Below, in pieces: positions 27,219-40,044 of a DNA stretch of 64,000 bases (positions are counted from its first letter, which is position 1; every line of letters begins with the position of its first letter). The position numbers were made by a program, and so were the translations under genes. Origin of the DNA: Gossypium raimondii (lineage: Eukaryota > Streptophyta > Magnoliopsida > Malvales > Malvaceae); NCBI RefSeq assembly GCF_025698545.1, contig NC_068576.1:50626390-50690389 (forward strand). The letters are read 5' to 3'. The notes under the pieces were generated by a model. It had not been told where the DNA came from. It did no database searches and was given only the letters and a program-made list of their open reading frames with translations.

Positions 27219-28275
27219 GTGATTCTCTCTTGAATTAATTTATCATTCTGAGCCTGCTGTAGTAGCCTTCATCTATGCCCTTAAGGCCTTGACTGTACTT
27301 GGGTTCTGTGGTTGCAATAGTTGTTGGGATGGTACATAGCATGGCTATTATCAAGATGGAGCATTATTTTATTGGGTTTCTCGGATCCTCATCTTAGATG
27401 CCAACAGGTTCTATTCCATTGTCTTTGTTGATTTTAACTTCCCCGGAGTGAAGCTTTTATTTATTTCATTTGGATGAATTTGTACAGCTATATTCCCTTT
27501 GTGAGAAAACAATCGTAAGCATTTACGCTAGTAAGCATCGGGTGCAAATCACATCGCTATAGGTGATGTTTACATGTGGGATGGCAAGAAAAGTATGGAA
27601 AAACCACCTGTTGCAACTCGGTTACACCGAGTTAAGGGAAAAAAGATCCCTTAAAGAGTTGATTTTGAGAGTTGGTCATGAGAGAATGTAACTTGTAAAC
27701 AATTTTCTAATATAGAATGTAACTTGTAAACAGAACTTATGTAATTCTAATATAGAATGTAAACAATTTTCTTATGTAATTCTAATATAAAATGTAACTT
27801 GTTTTAATTTTATTAATTTAAATTCATTAATTTTTATATTTAGCTTTAAAGTTAAAATTTTAATAGAAATTTTAATTTAATATTTTTTATCCTTAAAAGT
27901 ATATAGTTTAAATTTTAAAAGTAAAACATAATATAATATTTATGATAGAAATAAATATTATTTAATTAAAATATATTTTTAAGTCATATTTTTAACGGCG
28001 TTTGTGGGAAAAGCGCCGCTAAAGGTTCTGGTCTTTTGTGGTGTTTTTGGGAAAAGTGCCGCTAAAGGTTTTGATCTTTAGCGGCGTTTGTGATAAAAGC
28101 GCCGCTAAAGGTCTTGGTCTTTAGCGGCGTTTGTGGGAAAAGCGCCACTAAAGTTAGCGGCGCGTTCTTTAGCGGCATTTTTTCTGGCGCTTACCAAAGC
28201 GCCGCTAAAAGTCTGTTTTGGTGTAGTGTTTTATCAAAGTTGAATGACTATTGGTATAGTTTACCCTTAATTTTT

Positions 28276-29580
28276 CTACATATTTATAGTTTAATGTAAA
28301 CTTTTTTAAGTTTATATATATTTGTTCAAGTTAGATGGATTTATACTTAAATGTGTAACACGAATCTTGTATTGATTTATATTCAAACACCGTTTATATA
28401 ATAATTATTGATTGTGTGATAATATTTTAATCCTTAAAATAGAAGGATTAAACTCACATTTTTTAATTATTTAATATGCTAGAATTTAACTTGTATAATC
28501 AAATGATCATGATTGACATTTATATTTTTTTAATTCTTTACAAAATGCAAAACTTTCACTAATTCTTTGTTTACTTCTCTTCTTTCCATATAGTTGTTAA
28601 ATTTTATCACGTATAGATTTTATTACTTTTTTTAGGTTTAAAGATATTTCGATTATCAGTCTATTATTGTAGTGTTTGATTTTTATCATTGTTGTTCAAA
28701 TGCGTATTATTTATATTAGATTACTGTGCATTCACAATGTGGATGAAAAATTGTGTAAGAAGTATATTTATAAAATTTATATAAAATAAATGACACTTTA
28801 GTTGAAATAATTAAGTTAGAACTTTAGAATTTAGTGATATGTTAAGTTTAAATTTCATTATAATAATATTTTATATAAAATATAAAAATAAAAGTTGTCT
28901 TATATTAATATTTATTATTTTGAAAAATAAGGAAGTTTTAATCATTGTTTAGATCAAAACATATATATATATATATTATATTTGAAAACGAAAATATAAA
29001 AATAATTAAAGTAATCAAGGAAAAATAGAAGAGAATGAAGAGAAGATTTTTTGAATTTTTTTTTTTCTTTTTTGAAAATAAATAGGAGGATAATACGTTT
29101 CTGTGCACTCGAACTCACGTCCTTCTACATTGGTAACAATGTCCATGTCAATCAAGATAAGACTCAATCGATAATATTTATTATACTTTTAAAGGAGATT
29201 CAGGTTCAAACTTTGAAAATGATATTATTGAGAGAAGTAACTACGAAACTCGAAATAATTAATCTATGAATTATAAAACAAACATGAAAAAAATCTTATT
29301 TTATGAAAATTTTAATTGAGTTTAACTTTTCTTAATTATCTTTTATTTTTAATTATAATGATGGCTATGTTAATGGAATCAATGTTAATTAGAAAGGATG
29401 AGGTAATTTACAGAAAAAATGAAGAAATGCATATTTGTGAATTTAATATTTCAAGTACTAATACATTATAATGAGCCAAATAAAATTTTCAATCCAATAA
29501 TTAAGATTGCTAAATAATTATTTTTAAGGAAATTTCAAAATTTTAAGCCTTAATGAAAAATTTGGTCACTAATGTTTATA
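28276..29580. other. AT-rich intergenic DNA left of the copia element
   Basis: No gene was seen. Around 29085-29170, read on the minus strand, is ACCAATGTAGAAGGACGTGA followed by GTTCGAGTGCA, which resembles a tRNA-type B box and may be an old SINE-like copy. The rest is low-complexity AT sequence. Confidence 0.4.
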
Positions 29581-32500
29581 TGTAACAAAGCTAACAATAC
29601 TATTTCTTAGGCCTCTTTGATTGAGTATTCTACTTTAGATAAATCATTAATATTTTGTTATTTATTCAAATAGGTTGTTACTTATTTAAATAGGTTGTTA
29701 AGCTTTACTAGATAAGTCAGGATCACATTTGTAATCTGTATATATATTTCATACTCTATCAAATGTATAGACAAGCTCTTCACTCCATTCAATTACTTAT
29801 CTCTTTATGGTAATCAGAGCCTCTCAAACTCACACGAGTTGAATTTTTTTTCCTCCTTTCTTCTTTCCCATTCTCTCCTACTCTGAAACAATGGCAGTCA
29901 CGGTTGTTAACTCCGACAACACTACTCCCTCAACCAATACAGTTATCCAATTCAATCCTGCGTCCCAGCTGCCGATCAAATTAATCGGTAGCCAAAATTA
30001 CTCCACATGGAAAGCTCAAGTCTCCATGTTGATGCACGGCCACAACATCTTTGGCCACCTTGATGGCTCTTTATCCGCCCCACCACAAACGATCACAACC
30101 GACAACCACAATGTCATCAATCCAGCGTATCAAAAATGGTTTCAACAAGACCAGCTTGTTCAAAATGCTTTTTTAGCCTCGGTTAAACCAACACTTGCCT
30201 CAACCGTGGCCAATGACCCAACAGCCCACAAAGCCTGGCTTGCCCTTCAAACTGCTTTCGCAAACAAATCACAAACCCGACTTATTACTCTACAAGATAA
30301 TCTTGCCCAACTCACTAAGGGCACCCGTCCTGTTGCTGATTATCTCCATGATATTAGAACCATTGCCGATGAACTTGCCACTGCAAGTGAACCTTTGACT
30401 GATGTTCAACTCACGGTTTGCATCCTACAAGGGCTTGGGCCAGAATATACTGCCATCTCTGTTGCCGTTCACTCTCGATCAACTCCGATCTCATATAAGG
30501 AATTGTATGAGAAGCTTCTTGATCATGAACTCTTCCTTCAAAATGAAGAGAGAAAGAAACCATCAACCGTTGTTGCCGTTATAGCCCAAAACAATTCCAA
30601 TCAAAGGTCATCCACCCCAAGAAATCAAAATTGGCGCTCTACATCCAAAAATAATGCTCCATGGCGTCAACAGCGCAACTCGACCACCTCCTCATATGAC
30701 AAACCTTGTTGCCAGTTGTGTGAACGTGTTGGTCACACGGCCAAGGTGTGTCGGTCACAATCTCATAATCATCATCAGGCTCGTGCTAATTATGCTGGCT
30801 ACACTACTCAATCTGAACAAACATGGGTGGTTGACTCTGGAGCAAGTCACCACATGACATCGGATTCCGAAAACTTGGTCCATGCACATGACTACCACGG
30901 ACAGACTGAGATTACCATGGGCAATGGTAATACCATTCCAATCTCCCATACTGGTAACACTTACTTAGATACTTCAAATCAACAATTTCAACTATCCAAT
31001 ACCATATGCTCTCCTAATATTGCCTATAATATTATCTCTGTCTCACAATTTTGCCTTGATAACAATACATCAATTGAATTCTTTCCTTTCTCTTTTGTTG
31101 TGAAGGATCTGAGTACGGGAGTGCTTTTAATGCAAGGACCGAATAGAGATGGTTTGTACGAGTGGCCACGAAACAATCTGTGTCTGCCCACTCCTAAATG
31201 CAATGTGGCGGTGCAAAATTTAGACCTGTAGCATCGACGGTTGGGACATCCCAATCGTCAAACTTTACTTCAAATTTTAAATAAGTTTTCAATTACGTTT
31301 TCTACTTCAAAAATTTCATCCGTTTGTAATTCATGTGCTTCGAATAAAATGCACAGGTTGCCATTTTCTGAAAATACATTGCCCAGCACCAAACCGCTTC
31401 GAACACTTTTTAGTGATTTATGGGGTCCTTCCCCAGTCATCTCAATTGATCAAAAGCGATATTATGTTCTTTTTGTTGATTAATACTCCCCTACATGTGG
31501 TTATACACTTTAAAAACAAAAGATGAAGTTCAAAACATTTTTAAAACACTTCATCCTCTTTTAGAACGACAATTTAACACCAAAATTTATTCCTTATATA
31601 CCGATGGTGGTAAAGAGTATATTGGGCTAATACCGTATGTACACACTCATGGTATTCAACATCTAATTTCCCCTCCGTACACACCAGAACGAGTAGCCTT
31701 TGTTGAAAGATGCCACCGACATGTCATTGAAACCGCAAAGACCCTAATACACCAAGCCTGTCTACCTAATACATTTTGGACCTTTGCTTGTCAACATGCT
31801 GTTTTTCTTATCAATAAAATGCTGACACCAACACTAGAAAACAGAACTCCTCATGAAATACTATTCAAGGTTAAACCAAAACTAGACAACCTCAAAACCT
31901 TTGGCTGCTTGTGTTACCCATGGCTCTGACCCTATGCGAAACATAAACTAGTCACAAAATCCAATCCGTGTGTATATCTTGGTTTTTCACCCAAGTACTA
32001 TAGTCACCAATGTTTTGATCTGGTGTCCTCCAAATTTATCTCTCCCGAGATGTTGTGTTTTATGAAAATGATTTTCCATTTCAAACTATGTGTGACAGTT
32101 TCAAATTGAATTTCAAACTTGCATCTTGGGAATCAATTGATCAACAACAAGAGGCTAATAATCTCAATCAAAATACAGATTTTAGTATGCATGCAGGTGA
32201 TTGTTTCCGGCTACTGTCTCCCATCTCCATCGACCAACATCAAGGGTCGCGTCCGTGCTCAGGTACTCTTGTATCTCCTGCTGCCTCTATGCCCGACGTT
32301 GAACCCAATTCAACCGAAACCACCACCTGCCTCACTTTTCTCCCATCGCCTCGCACTCCAACTGAAACCAGCACATGTCCTATACCTCTCCCAATGCCTC
32401 GCAATCAACCAGCAAACAGTCTCATCCCAATGCCTAGCACCACCCAACCAAATTGCACACCCACACCCTCGGTTGATCCTGCAAAAAATGCAAGCCAACC

Positions 32501-34380
32501 TGAACCCACAGCCAACACGCAACCCACCACCAACATGCATTCCATGATGACTAGATCCAAAAATAATATAACAAAGCCAAAACTGTTCGCAGTTTGTACC
32601 ACCACCAAAACTGAACACATCTTGCCTACAAATTACAGACAAGCCTTGAAACAACCCCATTGGCACAAAGCAATGCTAGCCGAACATGACACATTAATTA
32701 AAAATCAGACATGGAAGTTGGTTCCATATGATCCCTCTCGGAATGTGGTTGGTTGTAAATGGTTATTTCGGATTAAATATAAGCCTAATGGTACGCTTGA
32801 CAGGTACAAAGTGCGTTTGGTTGCAAAGGGCTTCACCCAACGAGAAGGCCTAGACTATAAAGCAACATTCAGCCTGTAGTCAAACCAGCTACCGTGCAGC
32901 TTGTGCTCACCATTGCCACTCAAAATTCATGGCTGATTCGTCAGCTTGATGTTAACAATGCTTTCTTACAGGGTACTCTTGATGAAGAAGTATACATGAG
33001 ACAACCTCCTAATTTCGTGCATTCCTCGAATCCATTTTATGTCTGCAAATTAAAGAAAGCAATTTATGAATTGAAAAATGCACCACGGGCGTGGTACACG
33101 GAACTCACTCGTTATCTGGTTAGTGTTGGATTTCAGCGTTCAAGGTCAGATACGTCTCTCTTTATTTGTCAACAATCTGGTTGCACAGTATATCTGTTAA
33201 TCTATGTTGATGACATCATTGTAACGGGCCATGGCACTACAATTGTTGACAAATTCATTTTTGGATTGGCACAACGTTTTTCAATCAAGGATCTTGGTAC
33301 ATTACATTACTTTCTTGGGATTGAGATAGCCCCATCTCAGGGAGGTTTGTCTTTATCTCAGCAAAAATATGTTACAGATTTACTGCATGAGGCCAATATG
33401 CAGGAATCTAAGGGCGTCTTGACTCCAATGAGCTCTGACACAATGCTTGTTGCTTTCTCTTCTGATTCGATAGTTGATGGCACGGGATATCGCAAGCTTG
33501 TGGGTAAACTTCAATATCTTGCCTTCACACGACCAGATATAGCCTTTTCTGTAAACAAATTGGCTCAATTTATGCACTGTCCTGGAGCATCACATTGGAG
33601 GGCCCTTAAACAATTGCTTCGGTACCTCAATCGGACATCAAACTATAGATTGCGAATAGTCAAAGAGAATAATCCACGTCTTTTTGTCTACTCCGATGCA
33701 GATTGGGCTGGTGATCCAGTTGATCGTACATCTACAACGGGGTACATTACTTACTTGGGCAGTACACCTATCTCCTGGTCGTCCAAGAAACAACGAGCTA
33801 TATCTCGTTCTTCCACAGAGACTGAATACCGTACTGTGGCTACTACTGTTGCCGAGACTAATTGGCTCACTAATCTGCTACGTGAGCTACGATATACTCT
33901 CTCGACACCACCAAATAATGTCTGTGCTCCTTATTTGTGCAAAAATCCAGTTTTCCATAGTCGGATGAAGCATATTGCCATCGATTTTCATTTTATCCGT
34001 GACCAAGTTGAGAACAAACGGATTATAGTTTAGTATCTTCACTCTGCTGATCAGGTGGCTGACTTACTTACTAAACCGCTTTCTTGCAAAACCTTTGATC
34101 GATTGTTCACCAAGTTGTCACTTGTCGAGCCAACCACGAACTTGAAGGGGCGTAACAAAGCTAACAATACTATTTCTTAGGCCTCTTTGACTGAGTATTC
34201 TACTTTAGATAAATCTGTTAATATTTTGTTATTTATTCAAATAGTTTGGTACTTATTTAAATAGGTTGTTAAGGTTTACTAGATAAGTCAGGATCACATT
34301 TGTAATCTGTATATATATTCCATGCTCTATCAAATGTATAGACAAGCTCTTCACTTCATTCAATTACTTATCTCTTTAAC
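29581..34380 (+). mobile_element. Ty1/copia LTR retrotransposon, broken, both LTRs present
   Basis: LTRs of about 228 bp lie at 29581-29808 and 34151-34378 and differ at roughly ten positions (about 4%), suggesting insertion within the last few million years. A primer-binding site resembling initiator Met-tRNA (TGGTAATCAGAGCC) follows the left LTR, and a purine tract (GAAGGGG) precedes the right one. Parts occur in copia order: gag with a CCHC knuckle (CQLCERVGHTAKVC) and protease (WVVDSGASHH) in about 29.9-31.2 kb, integrase about 31.2-31.9 kb, then reverse transcriptase (YVDDI) and RNase H about 32.6-34.1 kb. Several breaks, around four or five, mean it is not functional as it stands. A copy of TGTTT lies near both outer edges, but the exact duplication is unclear. 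Confidence 0.92.
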
Positions 34381-34860
34381 ATGTTTTATTAAAATGACCC
34401 TAATTGTATTTTTGAGCCTTTTTTTGTAATACTTTTATCCTTTTTCAATTTTTTAATGACTTGATGAAATTACCGTTAAAAAGTTAATGGGATGATGTGA
34501 AATTTCATATGGAATATTTTTAATGAGATGTAATTTATTACTTAGATAACCCAATAAGATAATAACTCCTAATTTAAATCAAACCGAAAATACTGTGGTG
34601 TGCATTCATTTTAAAACCATTTTTAGATAATTACATTTATTTTCTTTAAATTAAGAGTTCATGAATTATTTATTTTATTCTTTTCACATGTCATTATTTT
34701 ATTGGGTTATCTAAATAATAAATTACATCTCATTAAAATATTACACATTATCTGTTAATTTTTTAACAATACTTTTATCAAAACTGTTAAAAACATAAAA
34801 GTTAATGACCAAAAAAATTAAAATACAATTAAAACTATTTTGACAAAACATATTAATAAC
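34378..34860. mobile_element. Foldback MITE with long imperfect inverted arms
   Basis: The left arm segment TGAGATGTAATTTATTACTT followed by AGATAACCCAATAAGATAAT (34533-34572) is mirrored by the right arm ATTATTTTATTGGGTTATCT, then AAATAATAAATTACATCTCA (34690-34731). The outer arms also pair: ATGTTTTATTAAAATGACCC near 34381 with the reverse complement of sequence near 34830-34855. It is non-coding. The copia element abuts its left edge and the GGTCACTAATGTTT before the copia 5' LTR may be the displaced outer end. Confidence 0.6.
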
Positions 34861-36547
34861 GTATCAAATATTAAATAGTTAGATAAACTGATTCTCATAA
34901 AATATTGTTAGTCTGATTTTCTGCTTTTTGATTAAAAAAACGTGGAAGCAACCAAGATTTATTATGAGAGAAGAAAAAGGGTAAAAATGAGGTCAGGGTT
35001 GTTTGGATACTTTTGGCATTTTGTTACCGAAAACCATAAGAAAAAAAGAAAAAAGAAAAGAAACGCTCGCGGGAATTAAGGTAACTCCGTCTTGTCTTTC
35101 TCTCCAATTCCTTGTCTCTTCACCGACAATCACAATTTCACCTGACGCCATCTTACTTCAGTTTCATTTCATTTCTCTTTTATTTAATTCTAAATAATTT
35201 TATTTTATATTAGGATAAAACTGACGTTACAGCAAATTTTGCTATTAGTCCCTCTACTATACAGAAGTTGTGGACTTTGTCTCTAATTCCAATTTGAGTA
35301 CTTTTAGTCCTTGTACTTTTTCAAGTTTAATAATTAAATTTGTTAGGTCAAAATTTGCTATTGATCCCATAAGTTATAGATTTAGTCTTCTCCAATTTAG
35401 CCCTTAAATCACTTTTCTATAAGTATTATGTGAAGATAACAAGTTGGCACGGTGTTATATATTTGCCGTATAAAACTTTAGAGATCAAGGAATTTAACTT
35501 GATAAACTTAATAATTACTGAAATTTCAAATTTTAAAAATATAAAAACTAAAATAGATAAATTTAAAATATAAATGCTCATTAACTAATAACGAAATTTG
35601 CCCATGTAAAACATACCATTATGAAAAATAAAACTCAATCACTATGGATAAAATCTTCTAAAGTATGTGGTAAAAACTAGAGGTCAATTTAATTTAAAAA
35701 TAACATACAATAAATAATGAAACGTATGGTTTGAAATTAATTAGTAATAACATAGATTAAATTATGGATAAAATGAAATTAAAACATGTAAACGAATCAT
35801 ATTAAGAATATATTAAATGTGTTGAGTTGACTTGTGACACCAACTCAATCAATATATATAATTGATGGACATAATAAAAATGCATAATACAATTAAAACG
35901 TAAATGTTATATTAAAATAAATCTTTGCTTAAGTGGTAATGTTAGTGTTTTATTCACCTAGTGATATGAGTTTAAGTTCAATCACATAATTTTTTATTAG
36001 CTTTTTCAAAAATAAAAAGATTAAAGAACCCTAAAATGATATACACATTTTCTTAATCGAGTTGGTGCTCAGTGACTCGTAACACCAACTCTATCATTAG
36101 CTAGGTTTATTATATACACAAAATCATTAAGATTTTGCCTACAGTTATGATCTATTAATTGAGATTTATTTCCATCATGTTGATACAACATTAACTGCTA
36201 TGATCTAACTATAATATAATTAGATTTTCTTTTATTAGTAGATTTATTGTTGAAGTGGTTTAATTAAGAAGGGCGATAACCTAACTAAAATGCCAAAATA
36301 TACATTTGGATTTTTTTCTTTTTATTGAAGATATTGAAAGTAAAGCATCACTGTAAAATTATTTAAATGAAATTATTAATTTTATTTAAAATTTGAAAAT
36401 AAAAATTGCACTAAACGACTTCAGCTTTTTTACATTGATCACCACGTATCAAAAAGTTTATATTTTAAAACGTTTCCACCGACAATCGAACGTATCGAAA
36501 TATATTTCCTTTCAAATAGCTTTTAATCTGCTATCTGATATCATCTT
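34861..36547. other. AT-rich intergenic DNA with one dispersed repeat copy
   Basis: No gene was supported. The part at about 35740-36020 is a diverged copy of a repeat also present at about 41210-41490. The short ORF at 35003-35197 has no recognised features. Confidence 0.45.
35740..36020 (+). repeat. Dispersed SINE-like repeat, copy 1
   Basis: It shares order and wording with 41210-41490: AAATTATGGATAAAATGAAA, AAGAATATATTAAATG, TATATAATTGATGGAC, GTGGTAATGTT, GAGTTTAAGTTCAATCAC and GCTTTTTCAAAAATAAA. The GCTTAAGTGGTAA and GTTTAAGTTCAATC parts resemble the A and B boxes of a tRNA-derived promoter. A SINE origin is inference. Confidence 0.4.
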
Positions 36548-36556
36548 TTGAATTCA

Positions 36557-36859
36557 ATGGATTCTGATTTAGTGAGATCAATTCATACTTCATATGCTCG
36601 TCGAATGATTTACTATTGCTACACAAAACTGATGCTGAAAATTAAGCTATTCAAATTGCTCGAACGTCTGATATGTTTTGATGAGTATGAAGCTTATCGT
36701 AAAAATCAACGTCGAAGATGCTTAAGGTTTCACAGAGAAACGGTTGTTGACAAGTATGATTATGGAAGCAAATCGATAATCAGCAACAAAGGTACTATGA
36801 TTCATTTACTTAATTCAGATTCAATTCTGGACATGTTTTTACATCTTGAGGCCCTCTAG
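36557..36859 (+). CDS. Orphan small ORF, about 100 aa, unrecognised
   Basis: Starting at MDSDLVRSIHTSYARRMIYY (36557; an in-frame ATG also lies at 36548), the frame is rich in Arg, Lys, Tyr and Leu, with a basic patch KNQRRRCLRFHRE in the middle. It is the only protein-like frame in about 5 kb of AT-rich DNA, and its composition is less biased than the flanks. A possible donor (AAAG|GTACTA) lies near 36790, so the real C-terminus could differ. No domain, signal peptide or known family is visible. It may be a lineage-specific gene, an exon of a decayed gene or chance. Confidence 0.25.
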   Translation: MDSDLVRSIHTSYARRMIYYCYTKLMLKIKLFKLLERLICFDEYEAYRKNQRRRCLRFHRETVVDKYDYGSKSIISNKGTMIHLLNSDSILDMFLHLEAL

Positions 36860-39600
36860 TTGAATTTTTTGGGGTAAAAGTAGTGAAGAAAGATGGTGTG
36901 ATTTTAGGCATGAATTGCAATGGTGATGAACAATTCTAAAAGTTAAATTCAGTAGTGAGGTAAAATTAGTTAAATTTACTACTCATTAGCGATGTTAATT
37001 GACATAAATATATATTTCAAAATCAAAGGATGTGAATGTAGTAAAAAAATTGAGGATCTTGGCCTTCTGTCTCTATAAAATTGGGAATTACTTTCATCTA
37101 TTCAGTTATTCTTTAAAAAATGGGATGCCATCACATTTTCTTCCCAATCATCTGTTCTTAGTAGCATATATAAATGTAATGCCAAAATCTTAATAACCAA
37201 TTTTACTAAATCTAAAATGCTTTAAATGCATAAAATAAAAATTAATAAATACCATAAAATTATTTAAAAGATAACAAATTTCCAGAAATTATAAAATATA
37301 CTCTTTCAAATACATAAAATTAAGAAAAAGCGAAAATTCAAAAAACACACACAAAATAATATAAATATATAAATATCTATAATACTTTTATTAATCTCAA
37401 ACGCTTTTCTATTTTTCATGAAATGTTGCTGTTTTATTTTTCCTTTTTAAAAAAATTATTTTAAAATACATTATTATATATTTTTGTAATTTTAGTCCCA
37501 AAGGACTATAAGAGTTATTTTAAAATAATTTATTTTTGGATTTTTCTTACATTTTAAAAAAATGAATATATAATTTTATAATATCTGAATTTTTCTGAGT
37601 TTATATAATTATTTTGAATTCGCAAAAATGTGTGAATTGTGTAATGTGAGTTTATTTTAACAAAACTAGATTTTGAAGTGACAAATATGAGATTGAATGC
37701 AAACATACGTAGTTTTGAAGTTACAACTACTCACTCTCATCTCAATGCTTTTTGGTAATTAACTTAACTCAAATTAATTAAAATATAATTTTCAACCAAA
37801 TTTGAATCAATAAAACAACTTATATGCCAGAGATTGAGGTGAATTAATAATTTAAATTTTATTTATTAAAATATAATCTCTTATATTTTTAATCCATTTA
37901 TTATAATCTATGCCAATAGGTAACTAATTTCCTGATAAAAATTATTTGACTTATACATAAATACTAATTTTAATTATTATATTTTTCATTTAAGATTTAG
38001 GGTGCAGAATTTATATCAAGTTTTGATTTTATTTATTTATAAATAAAATAATATGTTTTCACATAAAAGAATGGATGAAATTTATCAACTTGGCATGGTT
38101 GCTCAGTCATGTCTTTCTCTCTCAACACCTGTACCATAGAATCTAACTTTTCAGTTTTGTCCTTATATAAGTACTCCTACTTATAATCAACACGTGTGAC
38201 TGTCCATGTCATTTCACAAATTTAATTAATTAATTAATTTGCAATACTCTCTAATCTCCATTATTCACGCTTAGCTGCAATCCACATTATTCTCTAATGT
38301 ACTTAATATCTTCCTGTTTTTATTTTAGTGCTACTATGTATTTGTATTTATCTGTTTTAGTGTACCATTAAAAATTTATAATTATTTCTAAAAAATTTAC
38401 ATTTATAATCTATTTTTAATTTGTTTATAAATTATATATACATTTAAAGAGAAGGGACTGTATGAAACTATGATTTCACCTTTCCAATGGGAGAATGACA
38501 AATCAGATTTTTTCTCTTTATTTTTGTTAGATTTGAATTTTTTTCAGGAGCAAAAAGCGTGTCATACAATCCTTTCTCTACATTTAAATATTTTTCACAT
38601 ATATATTTATAAATCTATTTTTTTATTTTCATGAATTATATGTTATTTTAGTTAAAAATAAAATATATATTATATATGGATGCAAATATATCTATATAAG
38701 TATATTTATATCAATATATATTTTTTAAAATTATTATTTAGGCCGATGATAACTTTTCACTTTAAACCTAATTTTGAAAAAATTAAAATGGTTAAAGATA
38801 AAAAATTTAAATTGATTTAAAATGTCAAAATTTATGGGCAAGTACGTACCGATACAAATTGATATTGATCGGAACATATCAAAATGACCGAAACGTATCA
38901 AAATTTTGACCGAAACAAGACAAAACATATACTACTTGATACTGAAATAAGACTGAAACAATATGTACGGATGGATACCATTTGAAAACAACACATCACC
39001 AATTTACTAATCTTATATAGATAGGGCTCAAGCCATTCATTACAGTAGTTGAACTATATGTCTTCATCTTTGATATTTAGGGATATGCCAAGGTATGATA
39101 GTGTTGACAGGATTATATATTATTGGGCATATGTGATGAATTCCATAAACATGAAACATTTATTTATTTTAAAATACAATTTAAGTAGTTATATCATTTT
39201 TTAAAATTTCATTTGTGGGTTAAAAGTTTTAATTGCAGTCCTATAAAAAAAATCTTATAATTTTGTTGCACAAATAAATTTAATTAACTTTTTAAAAGAA
39301 CCACTAGTATAGAGGGATCTAAAACCAAATTGACACAAACCTAAATGTTGTGTAAAAAGATTGAGATTTATTAAACAATGAATAAGATAGATACTGGAGA
39401 AAAGTTGGTAAATTAAAAAGGGGAAGCAGAAAGTGTAGAGTGATGGAAGCAAAACATGTGGCTAGAGGAGGGCGAAAGCAAGGAAGGAGCAAATGCTTCA
39501 TTAGAGACAGAAAGAGAAAAACGTCGGTTACTATTAGGTGAAAGATCAGGTTAATGGGTATGGCCTATGGAGTTCTAATGTAACTTTCACCATGCCTGGC
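36860..39600. other. AT-rich intergenic DNA upstream of the zinc-finger gene
   Basis: No gene or well-bounded element was seen. There are many short runs of A and T, and an ATTA repeat at about 38220-38240. Confidence 0.45.
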
Positions 39601-39627
39601 CTTTTACTTTTTAACCCTACCTCTCTC

Positions 39628-39634
39628 TATATAA
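39628..39634 (+). promoter_or_regulatory. Candidate TATA box of the RR-TZF gene
   Basis: TATATAA follows a CT-rich stretch and lies about 415 bp upstream of the start codon, implying a leader near 385 bases with several upstream ATGs. The first, at 39746, opens a 17-codon ORF ending at 39799. Sequence-based only. Confidence 0.45.
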
Positions 39635-40044
39635 TCCCTTTTAACTTTCCCAAGTGTTTCATCTTCTCCTACAACCTTTTTTATTTATCATTATTGTTAT
39701 TATTTGTTTTGTTTGTCTCTTTGGTTTCTGTAGTAAGGTAGCAGCATGCAGTCATGGGCTTTTCCCCCTTTTCTGTTCTTCTTCTTTCTCCTCTATTAAT
39801 TCCCGCAGCTCACTATAATTCTACTCAAATCCATTCTCCTGCTATTATCACTTTGTATTATTAATAGACTCAACCTAGCTAATACGTTATATTGATATAG
39901 TTTCTTTTAATTTTCATCTCTTCTTTGGGGCGCTTGATTTGCTTGCTTAATTGCACTAGTTAACGCCTTTGAATAAGATCAATCAATGTTTTGCACCTGC
40001 ATTTGGTTTTGGATTATCTCGTTATTTCCCATTAATCTAGAGAA

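Larger units (their letters stand above)
19178..28228. mobile_element. Non-autonomous CACTA (En/Spm-type) transposon, 9.05 kb, TTT target duplication
   Basis: The left end is CACTACACCAAAACAGGCTT and the right end is the matching inverted CTGTTTTGGTGTAGTG. Both ends are flanked by TTT (19175-19177; 28229-28231), the 3-bp target duplication typical of CACTA elements. Sub-terminal regions (19196-19520 and 27990-28215) are packed with TTAGCGGCGTTTTT / AAAACGCCGCTAA units in both orientations, the usual transposase-binding arrays. No En/Spm transposase (TNPA/TNPD) frame was found, so the element would need help to move. The interior carries host-gene fragments (nardilysin-like at 25543-26272, plastid GPAT at 27117-27218) and a 3.0-kb LTR insertion (20876-23906). 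Confidence 0.92.
18340..28275. mobile_element. Probable Pack-MULE-like element carrying a DiT1 fragment, split by a CACTA insertion
   Basis: The left flank (about 18343-18450: CTAAAGTATACCAACAATCA, then ACTTTGAAAAG, then AATCAATCAGTCACC) resembles the reverse complement of the sequence that spans the CACTA insertion on the right: GGTAAACTATACCAATAGTC, ACTTTGATAAA, AATAAATCAGTCACTAAC (28273 back to 28229, continuing at 19177 back to about 19130). The two arms are therefore imperfect, gapped inverted repeats flanking the DiT1 exon fragment at 18618-18974. That layout is what Pack-MULEs look like. No target duplication was confirmed and the ends are approximate. An alternative is two unrelated copies of one dispersed repeat. 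Confidence 0.4.
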
